A stretch of DNA of 25,873 nucleotides, from NCBI RefSeq assembly GCF_000003605.2, contig NW_003139324.1, positions 102,029 through 127,901 on the forward strand, in the 5' to 3' direction. The position numbers and the translations under genes were made by a program. Below, in pieces: positions 11,098-20,166 of the stretch (position 1 is the stretch's first letter; every line of letters starts with the position of its first letter). This DNA comes from Saccoglossus kowalevskii (Eukaryota > Hemichordata > Enteropneusta > Harrimaniidae). The notes beneath the pieces were generated by a model. The model saw only the letters and a program-made list of their open reading frames with translations. It was not told the origin of the DNA and did no database searches.

Positions 11098-11166
11098 AAT
11101 TTGATAGTTGCATCATTGGCCAACAATTATTTAACATCTTCAAGTAGATTTGTTTCTAGACAAACT
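11098..11166 (+). CDS. host exon A (69 nt, right arm only)
   Basis: An ATTACAG acceptor at 11,091-11,097 is followed by exactly 23 open codons in phase 0 (NLIVASLANNYLTSSSRFVS to RQT) and a GTAAGT donor at 11,167. The next exons also start and end in phase 0, so the chain A-B-C is compatible. There is no copy in the left arm, which lacks about 360 bp here. The family is not recognised, and the segment is too short for a domain call. Confidence 0.42.
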
Positions 11167-12010
11167 GTAAGTATGAACATAAATTATTAATTAATTTATT
11201 TTACCAGGGGATCATTATCAATAAAGGTACTTTAACTAATTTATAACATTTATATAGTCCACTTAACTATGATATTTACATTAAGGTTATCTTAAAGACA
11301 TTGAATAATACACAATATTTAAAATGAATGAAATGGAAATAAACATGGATGTCTTATAAAATTCATGACCCCAATATCCTAAAGTATGGTTGGATGTTTA
11401 GATTTTAATGGCACATGCCTGCCTAACTCATAGATCTGCTAATCTGTTAAATAATAACAAATACTGTTTTAGATGATGTACATAATGACTAATTTCGTTT
11501 GGGTTATCAAAACTGCATCTGACATTAGTAGTACCTGTCTGTCAATAAATAATATTTACATGATGACCATAGTTAAAATATACACATGTTCCTGTCTTTA
11601 TAATTTGAAATGGAATACATCAGTTGAATTCAATTAAACTTTTCCTTAGTTCTTTTGTTCAAAATTACTTAAAATAATCTTGATCATCTTCTTAGCTTGT
11701 TCAATTCATTGACAGAATTTTAAAGCTGAGCAGTGCAGAAACCAATGTAATGATTTTTTGTAACCAGAAGCTTAATTTATCTGATTTTATAACGTAAATA
11801 ATCACATGGATGAGATATACAAATTTCTCTCACACATCTTTATTTTCTACATAGTGCATATACAAACTCGTGGCTCTAATTTCTTTTGTTTTGAATACGA
11901 CACAGACACATTAGCACATATATGACAATACTATACATTCATGTTTACATTAAACTAAAATAACAGAATATCTATATAAACACTGATATAATTATTATTA
12001 TTCCAAAAAG

Positions 12011-12124
12011 GAAATGTTAAAAGATGTTGCGCCGGACTTGGCAGAGAATATTGCTATTTTAAACAAGATGTTGTCATTCTGCCAAATTAAAATTGGAGAA
12101 TGTATACAAGAGGAGGCAAGAAAG
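12011..12124 (+). CDS. host exon B (114 nt, right arm, full length)
   Basis: After an AAAAAG acceptor with a weak pyrimidine tract there are 38 open codons in phase 0, beginning EMLKDVAPDLAENIAILN and ending IQEEARK, followed by a GTAAAT donor at 12,125. The segment looks helical (alternating Leu/Ile with Asp/Glu/Lys). The left-arm copy has lost 47 nt of the 5' part and is frame-shifted. Phase agreement with exons A and C supports a real exon; the weak acceptor is the main doubt. Confidence 0.5.
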
Positions 12125-12269
12125 GTAAATTACTAAGCTTATATGACAAATCTTATGCTCATTCATTGTATATCAGTATTTTTATTTGCATTAATAATGA
12201 CATTTCTAATTTAATTAATTATAGACATGTTAATTTTTAACAATATTTTCTCTATCAATTCAACAATAG

Positions 12270-12395
12270 ATTTTATGTACTGAAGAAACAAAAAAGAACT
12301 ACAAATACATGAATACAGAGGAAGTTGCACACAACCTGTGTGCAAGTAAGATGGCATCACCATCAGCCATGACAATTAAATGCTTAGCTTTGATA
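12270..12395 (+). CDS. host exon C, right copy (126 nt)
   Basis: An AATAG acceptor at 12,265-12,269 and a GTAAGT donor at 12,396 bound 42 codons open in phase 0 (ILCTEETKKNYKYMNTEEVA through NLCASKMASPSAM to CLALI). Length, phase and borders equal those of the left-arm copy at 5,123-5,248, with one amino-acid difference. Such agreement while introns differ suggests that the exon was under protein-level constraint for at least part of the time since duplication, or was homogenised. The function is unknown. Confidence 0.62.
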
Positions 12396-13929
12396 GTAAG
12401 TATCATTACTGTTTTGTTATATTTTATATATTTCACTAATGTGAGAAGATAATTGCTTGCTCATATCTCATATACTTGACTCGAGTCCTTCAACACTACT
12501 GCAGCTACTTTAACTCTACCGCTGACACCCTTTGGGTACTAAGAAAGCCTTGTTGTTTCTAACATATCATTGAGGAAAGTATACACAATGTAAAGGAAAC
12601 ATTGCACAAATGTGTTTGAAATAAAATGTCGCAGAGTTGGTTAATATGATCAGATATTATGCTCGCTGGAGGCTTCAGGAGGTGATATCAATAATATACA
12701 TGCTGTTACAAACACTTTTGGATGAACTAGTATACTCGTATTACAATTTGTTTCAAACACAGTAATTTATTGTAAGTAATACCACGTCAGTGCTGGTTTC
12801 ATCCATGTTATACCAGTCACACACATAGATTTGAATTAAAAAAACACAAAACTGCACATGCATACATGTCAAAAATATTATATTTGAATAATGAATAAAA
12901 TATAACAAATAACATTGTTAGTCACAATATGACAGCAATAAACATCTTTCATGCTGTATGTTTACCTTTACGTGTTTGTCTTAAACAAAAACCTACTGCA
13001 ATACAAGATTATGTTTAATTAAAACCTAACAATAAATGTTTCCCCTAATACAATACAAGACTATAATACCAAATTTTCATTTAAACACGGTTACTAGAAA
13101 AATAGTAAGTGTGATTTAACAATACACTTCTATATTGCAAATGTATCAGTGACCCAATATTTCAAACAAAGCTAGAGCAGAAAATCTTATTATCAAGAAA
13201 CATAAAGTGTTTCTTAACTGTGAGAAATTGTCATTTTTTTGCTCTAGTATCAAATATTTTGCCAACAATTAATACTCCACCTACTCCATCTTCCCCACAT
13301 TATATTTTTTTCAACAAATTCATATACAACTCAATAAATCAACATGCATAAACCAAACTAGAATTTTTTTATTTTCTATTCACAAATGTGAATACATTTT
13401 AAAATCCGTGTCATTACATTGAATATATATCATTTCCTACTGCATCTTCGCAATCCAAAAGTTTGATATACATCCATTGTCTCACTTATGTTGAAGCTTC
13501 AACTTTACACCCCATTAACAAGAATTGAAACAAAAACAATAAATAAGTCGTATTGATTATAATACTGTAAACGTCTATAGTATCGTATATTACCCACAAC
13601 AGCCTAAAGTTGATTTGACCCCAATTGCTTTAAGCTGTATAAAGGTCGCTGACACGATGTCCACACCAAATACAAGAACTGAAGGTAAAAAAGCTAAAAT
13701 AAAATCATTTTCGAATCATTCGCGTTTACATGATTGTGTGATTATTTATTATTCTAACCCAAATAACTAAAAAGTTATCGTGAATTGTGTTGATAAATTG
13801 TGACGAATAAGCAGTAAGATCTTCAACAAACCAACACCAGTCTCCAGTGTAACGACCACAAAGTTACCTGTGTTTGATCAAACCGATGTACAAAAAAATC
13901 ATAGATTGATGTTTATAGCGTTTAACAAT

Positions 13930-14065
13930 GATAAACGCATTTTCCTTGGTCATAAACATCGGTACAATCCGCCATTTTATTTGAGTTCGTTGCCTTATTG
14001 CTGACTTGTGACATCGCCATAGACAATTAGAAGGGGGTCTGTGATTGGTTGTCGAAACCAATCAG
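13930..14065 (-). promoter_or_regulatory. putative CCAAT / YY1-type promoter with short first exon (right copy)
   Basis: This is the inverted partner of 3,436-3,590, with an ATTGG at 14,044, a CCAAT around 14,058 and, on the minus strand, AAAATGGCGGA with its ATG at 13,975. The short reading MADCTDVYDQGK has two changes from the left copy and then runs to a stop in place of a clear donor. The element is well conserved between arms although the coding part is not, which fits a regulatory role better than a coding one. Confidence 0.38.
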
Positions 14066-14150
14066 AGGGGATCTCGTTGACATCTTGTTATATTTGCGTC
14101 CTTTTAGATGCATGTGGCGATATTAAAAATAATACAAAACAAGATGTACG

Positions 14151-14670
14151 TAATAATTATAATAAAAACAATTACAAAATATACTGAGAAAGATTAATGT
14201 TACTTTAAATGTTTTTTGAAATTTTCTTGGTCAACATATTGGCTTGACGTTAAAAACATTTTTTTTTCATTGGCAGAGACAATTCAAGAGAGAAGAACAG
14301 CCAGAGAGAAAGGGCTTTTGGCAAATGCACACCACCTGGTATGATGAAGTTGGCAAAAAACTGCATTTAAATATTGTTTGGAACATGATTTGTTATTTAA
14401 TTATGAAATAATAATTATAATAAAAACAATTACAAAATATACTGAGAAAGATTAATGTTACTTTAAATGTTTTTGAAATTTTCTTGGTCAACATATTGGC
14501 TTGACGTTAAAAACATTTTTTTTTCATTGGCAGAGACAATTCAAGAGAGAAGAACAGCCAGAGAGAAAGGGCTTTTGGCAAATGCACACCACCTGGTATG
14601 ATGAAGTTGGCAAAAAACTGGATTTAAATATTGTTTTGGAACATGATTTGTTATTTAATTATGAAATAAT
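14151..14670 (+). repeat. 258-bp tandem duplication containing exon D
   Basis: About 258 bp beginning near 14,151 repeats directly from about 14,409. Both copies contain the intron end, the TTGGCAG acceptor and the exon D coding segment, and they differ by only a few bases, so the duplication is younger than the two arms. The left arm has a single copy. Confidence 0.9.
14277..14409 (+). pseudogene. host exon D, right arm, first tandem copy (frameshifted)
   Basis: The exon starts at the CAG acceptor ending at 14,276 and reads RQFKREEQPERKGFWQMHTT onward as in the other copies. One base is missing from the T run after LNIV, which shifts the frame and brings a stop a few codons later. It is likely a non-functional or skipped duplicate exon. 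Confidence 0.55.
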
Positions 14671-14716
14671 AATGAGGACGAGGAGTACAATTCCCAGCGT
14701 GATATGTTTTAATTAG
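14534..14716 (+). CDS. host exon D, right arm, second tandem copy
   Basis: The acceptor ends at 14,533 and the frame is open in phase 0 to a TAG at 14,714-14,716 (60 codons). It includes GFWQMHTTWYDEVGKKLDLN and LEHDLLFNYE. The left arm stops shortly after FNYE, whereas here the frame runs on for about 15 more codons of doubtful quality. If spliced, the donor is not obvious. Conservation of the first 45 codons across three copies supports coding. The product is unrecognised. Confidence 0.5.
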   Translation, partial: RQFKREEQPERKGFWQMHTTWYDEVGKKLDLNIVLEHDLLFNYEIIMRTRSTIPSVICFN

Positions 14717-15039
14717 GTTTTTGATTTATTGAATGAGGTGTTTTTTTTTGTTCAAGAAATTCTTGTAAATTCTGCTTTGATAAAATCTCATTTTGCATTT
14801 GTTTATTAATTTCTTAACATTATTTTGTAATTGTAGAAATTTTTATTTGGTTATGTTTGTTTTTAGTAAATTCCAACTGTGGTGTATTAACATTAATTAT
14901 TAAAAATATTGTTGTAAAACAAATATCTTGTATGAACTGTTTGCGTCTTGTTGAAAAATACTGGAATACCGGTACTCGAAATGAATGTTGGATGTGTATG
15001 TACAAAGATATATTGCCCAATATGAAAGTGTAAGTAAAT

Positions 15040-15220
15040 ATGGAATATTTTATACAGAATGTGTATACATTATCATTAATCATACCGGTAATTGTTAACA
15101 TATCTGTTAAAAGTGGCATTTTATTACATTTAGAAACAGTGCAACAATCTGGCGAGTCAGATGTGCAGCAGTCTGAGGGGTCAGACATGTGCCAGATATG
15201 TACTGCCAGCATTGGTGCAG
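15040..15220 (+). CDS. repeat-coding exon, right copy (two 8-residue units)
   Basis: The frame through QQSGESDVQQSEGSDM holds two of the eight-residue units seen in the left-arm array, then CQICTASIGAG, and meets a GTAAGT donor at 15,221 in phase 1. The ATG at 15,040 only marks where the frame opens; the true exon start is probably an acceptor nearer 15,130 (for example before 15,139). The Cys pair CQIC may belong to a small zinc-binding element together with the CNNC in the next exon, but that is speculation. The left-arm copy has expanded the repeat. Confidence 0.42.
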
Positions 15221-15294
15221 GTAAGTTCTAGCTGTAACATGCCTGTATATTTTTAGCTGTGTAGTACTCGTCCATTATTTTGTTTGACATACAG

Positions 15295-15420
15295 CAGGCT
15301 ATGTACCCAGTCAACACACTGTTGGGTGATGTTGTCGTTAAGGATGATCTGAAAAGAGCAAGAGACAAGCACTCCAGAAATGTGTTCAGATGCAACAATT
15401 GCATGGAGCTTCAAAGTTAA
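15295..15420 (+). CDS. possible terminal exon with CNNC motif
   Basis: An ACAG acceptor precedes an open frame that begins QAMYPVNTLLGDVVVKDDL and ends FRCNNCMELQS before a TAA at 15,418-15,420. The left-arm copy (1,599-1,699) shares both ends but has lost the middle. Phase is a problem: the repeat exon donor is phase 1 while this frame needs phase 0, so either an intermediate exon exists or one of the two frames is wrong. A polyadenylation signal AATAAA lies at 15,664-15,669. Confidence 0.38.
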   Translation, partial: QAMYPVNTLLGDVVVKDDLKRARDKHSRNVFRCNNCMELQS

Positions 15421-15663
15421 CATGCAATGTTAACCAGATGCTACATTTGGCTGGCAGTGTACACTGTCCACATTCACATTTGAGAACTTACATACGTTTT
15501 ATTTATTTTTTCAAAATAACAAGATCAGCAATGTTGTTTTCAAATTTATTGCATGACACAGGAAAGCAGCGCGATACAGCTTTGTACTGTTTTTATTGGA
15601 GGGGTTATGGTGGATGAACGTTTGTGCATTTGTTTCCTATCATTTTATTTTGTAAATTGTTAG

Positions 15664-15669
15664 AATAAA
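15664..15669 (+). terminator. candidate polyadenylation signal AATAAA
   Basis: A canonical AATAAA lies about 245 bp after the stop at 15,420 on the same strand, followed by a T-rich stretch. It is plausible as the end of a transcript of the right-arm gene; chance occurrence is also likely in AT-rich DNA. Confidence 0.3.
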
Positions 15670-15811
15670 TAGTTTCTCAAATTTGTCTCTACTGGTTTGT
15701 TTCCCATCCCATCCCCTCAGATTTGTAAATGGTCAACCTTGGAGCATATGTACATGAATGGTGCTTTTGTAAATAATCTGCTAATTTTAACATATTGTTT
15801 TATTCATTCAG

Positions 15812-15985
15812 GGTAGTGTAAGAGTTTTAGTTGAGACAAAGCATGATCCAATCAAGTCTGCAGATGTTAAAGTGGATTCGCTTGGTTTGTACAAAGCAGA
15901 GAAAAATGCTTTGAGAAAAAACCCAAAAGATTACCTAGATAGATGTTACTATTATGACTACCCCCCCTTACTCCCATCTAATTAA
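15812..15985 (+). CDS. exon-like ORF, 57 codons, unrecognised
   Basis: After an ATTCAG acceptor the plus strand is open for 57 codons to a TAA. It begins GSVRVLVETKHDPIKSADVK and continues LGLYKAEKNALRKNPKDYLD. The mix of charged and hydrophobic residues is typical of a real globular protein, in contrast to the frames around it. The last codons before the stop (Tyr/Pro-rich) look less convincing, so an unseen donor may cut it earlier. It lies between the right-arm exons and the BEN-like exon on the same strand and may be part of that gene. It is absent from the left arm, so it lies outside the duplication. Confidence 0.45.
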   Translation, partial: GSVRVLVETKHDPIKSADVKVDSLGLYKAEKNALRKNPKDYLDRCYYYDYPPLLPSN

Positions 15986-16232
15986 CTTATTCAATGAAAT
16001 AATCTTTCTTTAGAACCCTTAGAACATTATTATGTACTTTGTGGTCAGAATTTGTTTGTGTTAATGGTAACTATATAAATTTTTGATACTGAAATCAGTC
16101 ACATGCCCTCTTTTTAAATCCTAGCTAATATTCATAAACATTTTTATTTTTTTTTTGTTACAAATGAAAATTTTGATGAGTGTATTAGAATTAAATTTGT
16201 AACCATGCTCTATTAATAGCGTACACACTTAA
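15986..16232. other. no gene seen
   Basis: This is AT-rich intron-like sequence with T runs. No exon, repeat or RNA gene is supported. Confidence 0.4.
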
Positions 16233-16443
16233 ACTAAACTATAGATTTTCTGTTCAAAATAGGTTATATATTTTAATGATCCAGTATACAACTTACAACT
16301 GTTGGGTTACATAGTATTATACACATATGCATTGAGATGTTGTAACTTTTGAATAACTTGTATTATATACCCTTTTTTTTAGCAACACTTCTGAATGTGA
16401 TTGCCATTGTGTTCTCCAAGCAAGAACTACACATCTGCAGGTC
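16233..16443 (+). repeat. duplicated block A (partner of 19,735-19,951)
   Basis: About 211 bp is a direct repeat of 19,735-19,951, with roughly nine bases in ten identical by eye. Both copies include the intron end and the first third of the BEN-like exon. In this copy the exon portion (from 16,384) has a 3-nt and then a 2-nt deletion relative to the other, which shifts the frame, and homology ends just after CTGCAGGTC. It is a dead exon fragment. Confidence 0.88.
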
Positions 16444-17420
16444 GTTTTCATTGTGAATTTTACTCATGTATATAATTATAGTAATGGAAATTAGAATGTT
16501 ACAAAAATCATTATTTTAGTCGTGAAATATAGAATGAAACGTCTTTGTTCCCTTTTTGTGGTCAACAGGTAATATATAACCTACTCACATCGGTAAATTG
16601 TATTCAATGTAAGAAAAAACTAAACAATAAATATTTTCAGTTCTGTTTCCATGACAACTTTGTCTATTATTGTATAATTTATTCAATGAAGGTTGGTAAG
16701 TGACTGGACTGGGTATTGGAACTATGTTGATTTGGTTTTCAAATGCCAGTGTGATATGCAGTTCAACCTTGTTGACTGTGTCATAGATTGGTAGAAAACA
16801 ACAAGGCTGTTGTGAATATATTTAGCATCCCACACAAGCTGTCAAAAGAGTGACCTACTAGTCTTCGATTACTAATACTAGCTTTCAGTTTGTGAGCTTA
16901 TTAGTCAACGTGCTAGTGTTCACAGAATGACCGGCTAGTCTTCGAAGACTAGTACTACTATTCATTCTTTTTCCACTAGCTGTCACAGGCGACATATTAG
17001 TCGTTGATGCAAGTCGTCGAGTGTTAAGCTCTTTTAAATTGTTCGGCCTATACAAGAACTCCGCAAAAGCTAGCTGAAGACTAATTTTGCTCAATAATAA
17101 CATTCAGAAAATACACTTGTTATCAAAACTGTTGGATCTTGTTTCTTAGTTTTCGAAGACTTACTTTGAGAGCTTGCTGATTAATGATAGCTATCCATTT
17201 TGGTAAGGGACTGTACTGTGGCTTACATGTACTTTCATTGGAGACGCTCTTTTAAAAGAGCAAATATGGACTCTTTCTGCATGCAAAACGGGCAACTGCG
17301 AAATGTTATTACTGACAACTATCTTCAGTCATCACAATGTTTTTTTCTCTAAGTTTCGCTTTTAATTTTCAACTGTATTCCTTGCCTAATCTTTGTATGT
17401 TACTCACGATTTCATCATGG
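16444..17420. other. AT-rich stretch with short palindromes, no gene
   Basis: An 18-bp perfect palindrome CTAGTCTTCGAAGACTAG lies at 16,935-16,952, and related CTAGTCTTCGA pieces occur near 16,858 and (as TTTTCGAAGACTT) near 17,150, so a short motif is scattered here. The minus-strand ORF over 16,885-17,103 has no family resemblance and is not called. Confidence 0.4.
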
Positions 17421-17657
17421 GAGCAATATAGCCCTTTGTACAGTCCTGTGAACTGGCCTCCATCGTCAGCCACCACGGTCCCGAGAAGACCAATAGAACT
17501 TTGATTTGTTCTGCCTACAATTCTGTGGTGGAACACTAACTGTCAATTTTCGTAATCAAAGTTCTATGACTGTGGTGGCCGACGATGGCCGAATGTTTAC
17601 AGCTAAGGAGGCCTATCCACAGGACTGTACTCATGGCTATGGATTTATAGTGCTCTA
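17421..17657. mobile_element. MITE-like foldback element
   Basis: The two halves are reverse complements with interruptions. GTACAGTCCTGTG at 17,438 pairs with CACAGGACTGTAC ending at 17,630. Inside, GCCACCAC and AGAACTTTGATT pair with AATCAAAGTTCT and GTGGTGGC. Outside, GAGCAATATAGCC pairs with GGCTAT and TATAGTGCTC. It encodes nothing. The ends are approximate and no target duplication is obvious, so the transposon family is unknown. Confidence 0.65.
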
Positions 17658-19734
17658 AGAAACTCTTGGCCATCTTTCAGGATTCTCGTAAATGGCAGTA
17701 TTGTTGGATTTAGTTAAAGTGCAAAATTAACCTCTTTAAAAGGACTTTCAACTAAATATAAAAGACAATTCAACTTAAATAATTTTCCATCTTTGCTTTT
17801 TTAATGAGGCCGAAAAAAATGCGTGTGGTTGCGGTAACCCACCTTACCTTGCTTTTTTAAGTCAAATCCTCAACTTTTACTTTCTTAAGGAAAAATAAAA
17901 AAAAAAATGGAAAATAACACAAAATTTACAAAATCATAACATCAACCATGGATGGTGTGTATTCAATATCAATACTGACTTGCAATATCACATTGATGAG
18001 AAGACTGTGGCATGGTTCATTAGAGAGAAAACAGACTATTGAACAAGAAACCCCATCCAGTTTCCGATAGCAAGTATTACATTTGTACCTGTTGGCTTTT
18101 ACAGTCAGGTACAAGGGGTAGGATTTTTAAAGGACCTAACTATTACTGAAACCACACAATTTTTGTATTTGTTCTGATGTGAAAGTATTTTTACAGATAC
18201 AATCAGAATAACTACTTTTTACCAGGAGCTGTACAAGATACAATCAGAATAACTACTTTTTACCAGGAGCTGTACAAGACAAACCAAAGCAAATGGTTAA
18301 TCACTGTGGTTGCTTGCAGTGAAATATGTCATATTTACCCACAATGCACTATTCTAATACTAGTTAGGTGCAGTTGGATTATCATTATTCAGTCATACCA
18401 CGTTATATATCTTTCAAAATCATGAATGCTTGTTTTCTTCCATGTTATACAAAACAAACATTTCACTGTATGTGTTGCAAATTCCTTTTAACTGTTCTCT
18501 TTCCCTTCCATTGAGAGCTGATAACAGAAGATGGTGCAATATTAGTATTACAAAATGATGATAACGTAAAAAACATCTTCGCCGTTTACTGTAAAATTAA
18601 CAGTACTTGGAGACACAAGAACGTCATTTGATACCAAAAATGATTTATGGTAAACACATAAGCTATCTTTTTTTTTCTGTCTTAGATCTGTAAATAAACA
18701 TTTGAATTATGTTTAATTTGAATCTAACAATCACATTAAATTTAGATTGTGCTTTAATTGCCCTTACAAATTCATCATTTCCTCTGTTCAAAAATATGTT
18801 GTACTACACTTTACACAGTATACACAAATAATTCCATAAAAATATTGTCACATTAAATGCAGAAACATTGCACAATACTTTCTGTCAGAACGTAATGTAA
18901 TGTGCATTTTATGTTTTGACAAAAAGTAGTGGTTGAAACTATTCTTGGCAAAAAAATTGTTTCAGCTAAAGAAATGGCTTAATACTATTGTAGGTTCGTG
19001 CAGTGGCACACTGCTCATCTTTCACCTCTAACACCTGGTTTCAATTCTGGTACTGCTCATATGCATTGGGTTTATTTTGTCCTCACCTCCGTTCGTGGGT
19101 TTTCCAACAGCCACTACCGTTTTCCTCCCACATAAAAATAAGAAATGTTGTACAATTGTGTTGACTTGTTCATTTCTCGCATATGTAAGTTGGCTTCCAA
19201 ACCCTATTTATTGAATAATTTGTATCTTGAATCTGTTGTAAATTAGCAAATAAATCAACCTTGCAGGATTTGTTGAGAATGTCATAATTCTTGTATTCAG
19301 TTAAAAGACCCAAATTTACCGTTTACAAAGAAAGCTACTTTTCAAAAAAAATCAAGTTGTTCCAATAAAAATACATCTAACTCCATTTGCACAAGTGGTT
19401 TGTTTCACGAACACCCCCCCCCCAACTTCACCCCTTGATTCATTGATTTTATTTTTGTACATTTTTATGACAACCAATGGAGAATAATTTACAAAGTCTG
19501 TACTTCTCATCTCTTCTTGCATTTCCACGTTTGCCTGTATACTTTCCTGGATATGTCAGATAAACCTTGTTCTTTTGCTGTCACAGCCAAGAAAACTGAA
19601 AAGTATAATATATAAAGAAATATTGTTATATCTGATGGCTGCAAATGAAGATTATACAAATCTTTTAAGGAAAGCTATTGGAATGGCATATTATATAACT
19701 CACTTCCACCATAGCAACCCTGAAAACTCTACTA
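17658..19734. other. long intron-like stretch without a supported gene
   Basis: This is AT-rich sequence with homopolymer runs, a 41-bp tandem duplication (18,196-18,277) and no phase-consistent exon. The minus-strand ORF at 17,926-18,114 is not convincing. It would be an intron if the exons at 15,812 and 19,886 belong to one transcript. Confidence 0.4.
18196..18277. repeat. 41-bp perfect tandem duplication
   Basis: The unit from GATACAATCAGAATAACTAC to GGAGCTGTACAA occurs at 18,196-18,236 and again without change at 18,237-18,277. It is a recent local duplication. Confidence 0.95.
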
Positions 19735-19951
19735 ACTAAACTATAGATTTTCTGTTCAAAATAGCTTATATATTTTAATGATTCAGTATACAACTTACAA
19801 CTGTTGAGTTACATAATATTATACACACATGCATTGAGATTTGTAACTTTAGAATAACTTATTATATTATATACTTTTTTTATAGCAACACTCCTGAATG
19901 ATGTGATTGACATTGTGTTCTCCAAGCGAGAAGAATACACATCTGCAGGTC
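19735..19951 (+). repeat. duplicated block B (partner of 16,233-16,443)
   Basis: This is the direct partner of 16,233-16,443, about 3.5 kb apart. It contains the intron end and the start of the intact BEN-like exon. Confidence 0.88.
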
Positions 19952-20026
19952 TTGGCTTGAGACAAAAGAAAGGAGATTCAACTAACCAAGTTTACCTCGA
20001 TTCGCACTGTGTTGATTCAATCAGAG
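19886..20026 (+). CDS. host exon resembling the N-terminal part of a BEN domain
   Basis: A polypyrimidine tract and TATAG acceptor (to 19,885) and a GTAAAC donor at 20,027 bound 141 nt. The frame reads TLLNDVIDIVFSKREEYTSA, GLGLRQKKGDSTNQVYLD and then HCVDSIR. BEN domains are helical DNA- or protein-binding modules of chromatin factors, with a pattern of Leu-Leu, a later Phe-Ser, a Ser/Thr-Gly turn, a basic loop, then Leu-Asp and an Ile near the end of this segment; this exon fits that spacing. The second half of the domain would be on a following exon, which is not in view because viral sequence begins within about 100 bp. It is probably part of a host nuclear gene running rightwards. Confidence 0.6.
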
Positions 20027-20166
20027 GTAAACGTAATTAAAAATATCTACTTTGTAAATTGTTAACTTTGTGTACTTGATATAGTTTATCTTGGCTTAAA
20101 ATTGTACACTTACATATATGCCTGAGTACACATATAGAAGATGTAAAGCAAGACTTAAACCCAGTC

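Larger units (their letters stand above)
10800..15500 (+). repeat. right arm of large inverted duplication
   Basis: This is the plus-strand partner of 1,510-6,340. It differs from the left arm in several ways. About 360 bp at 10,980-11,345, including exon A, has no left counterpart. Exon B is full length. A 258-bp tandem duplication covers exon D at about 14,151-14,670. The 24-bp repeat exon has only two units. Between exons it is AT-rich intron-like sequence in which the left arm can be followed almost continuously. Confidence 0.88.

Noticed and set aside
13671-13686. Short ATG-started piece with a GTAAAA donor as another exon
   Set aside because: The left-arm copy has neither the ATG nor the GT, so it is not supported by conservation.
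13864-14061. Minus-strand 65-codon ORF over the promoter-like block
   Set aside because: It is out of frame with the short MADCTDVYDQGK reading and has no match in the left arm frame; chance.
1510-15500. Terminal inverted repeats of a Maverick/Polinton or other giant transposon
   Set aside because: The arms contain spliced host-type exons and the spacer holds a LINE relic, with no polymerase, integrase or packaging ATPase seen. A segmental inverted duplication fits better.
16885-17103. Minus-strand 72-codon ORF
   Set aside because: It runs across palindromic sequence, with no recognisable family and no splice context.
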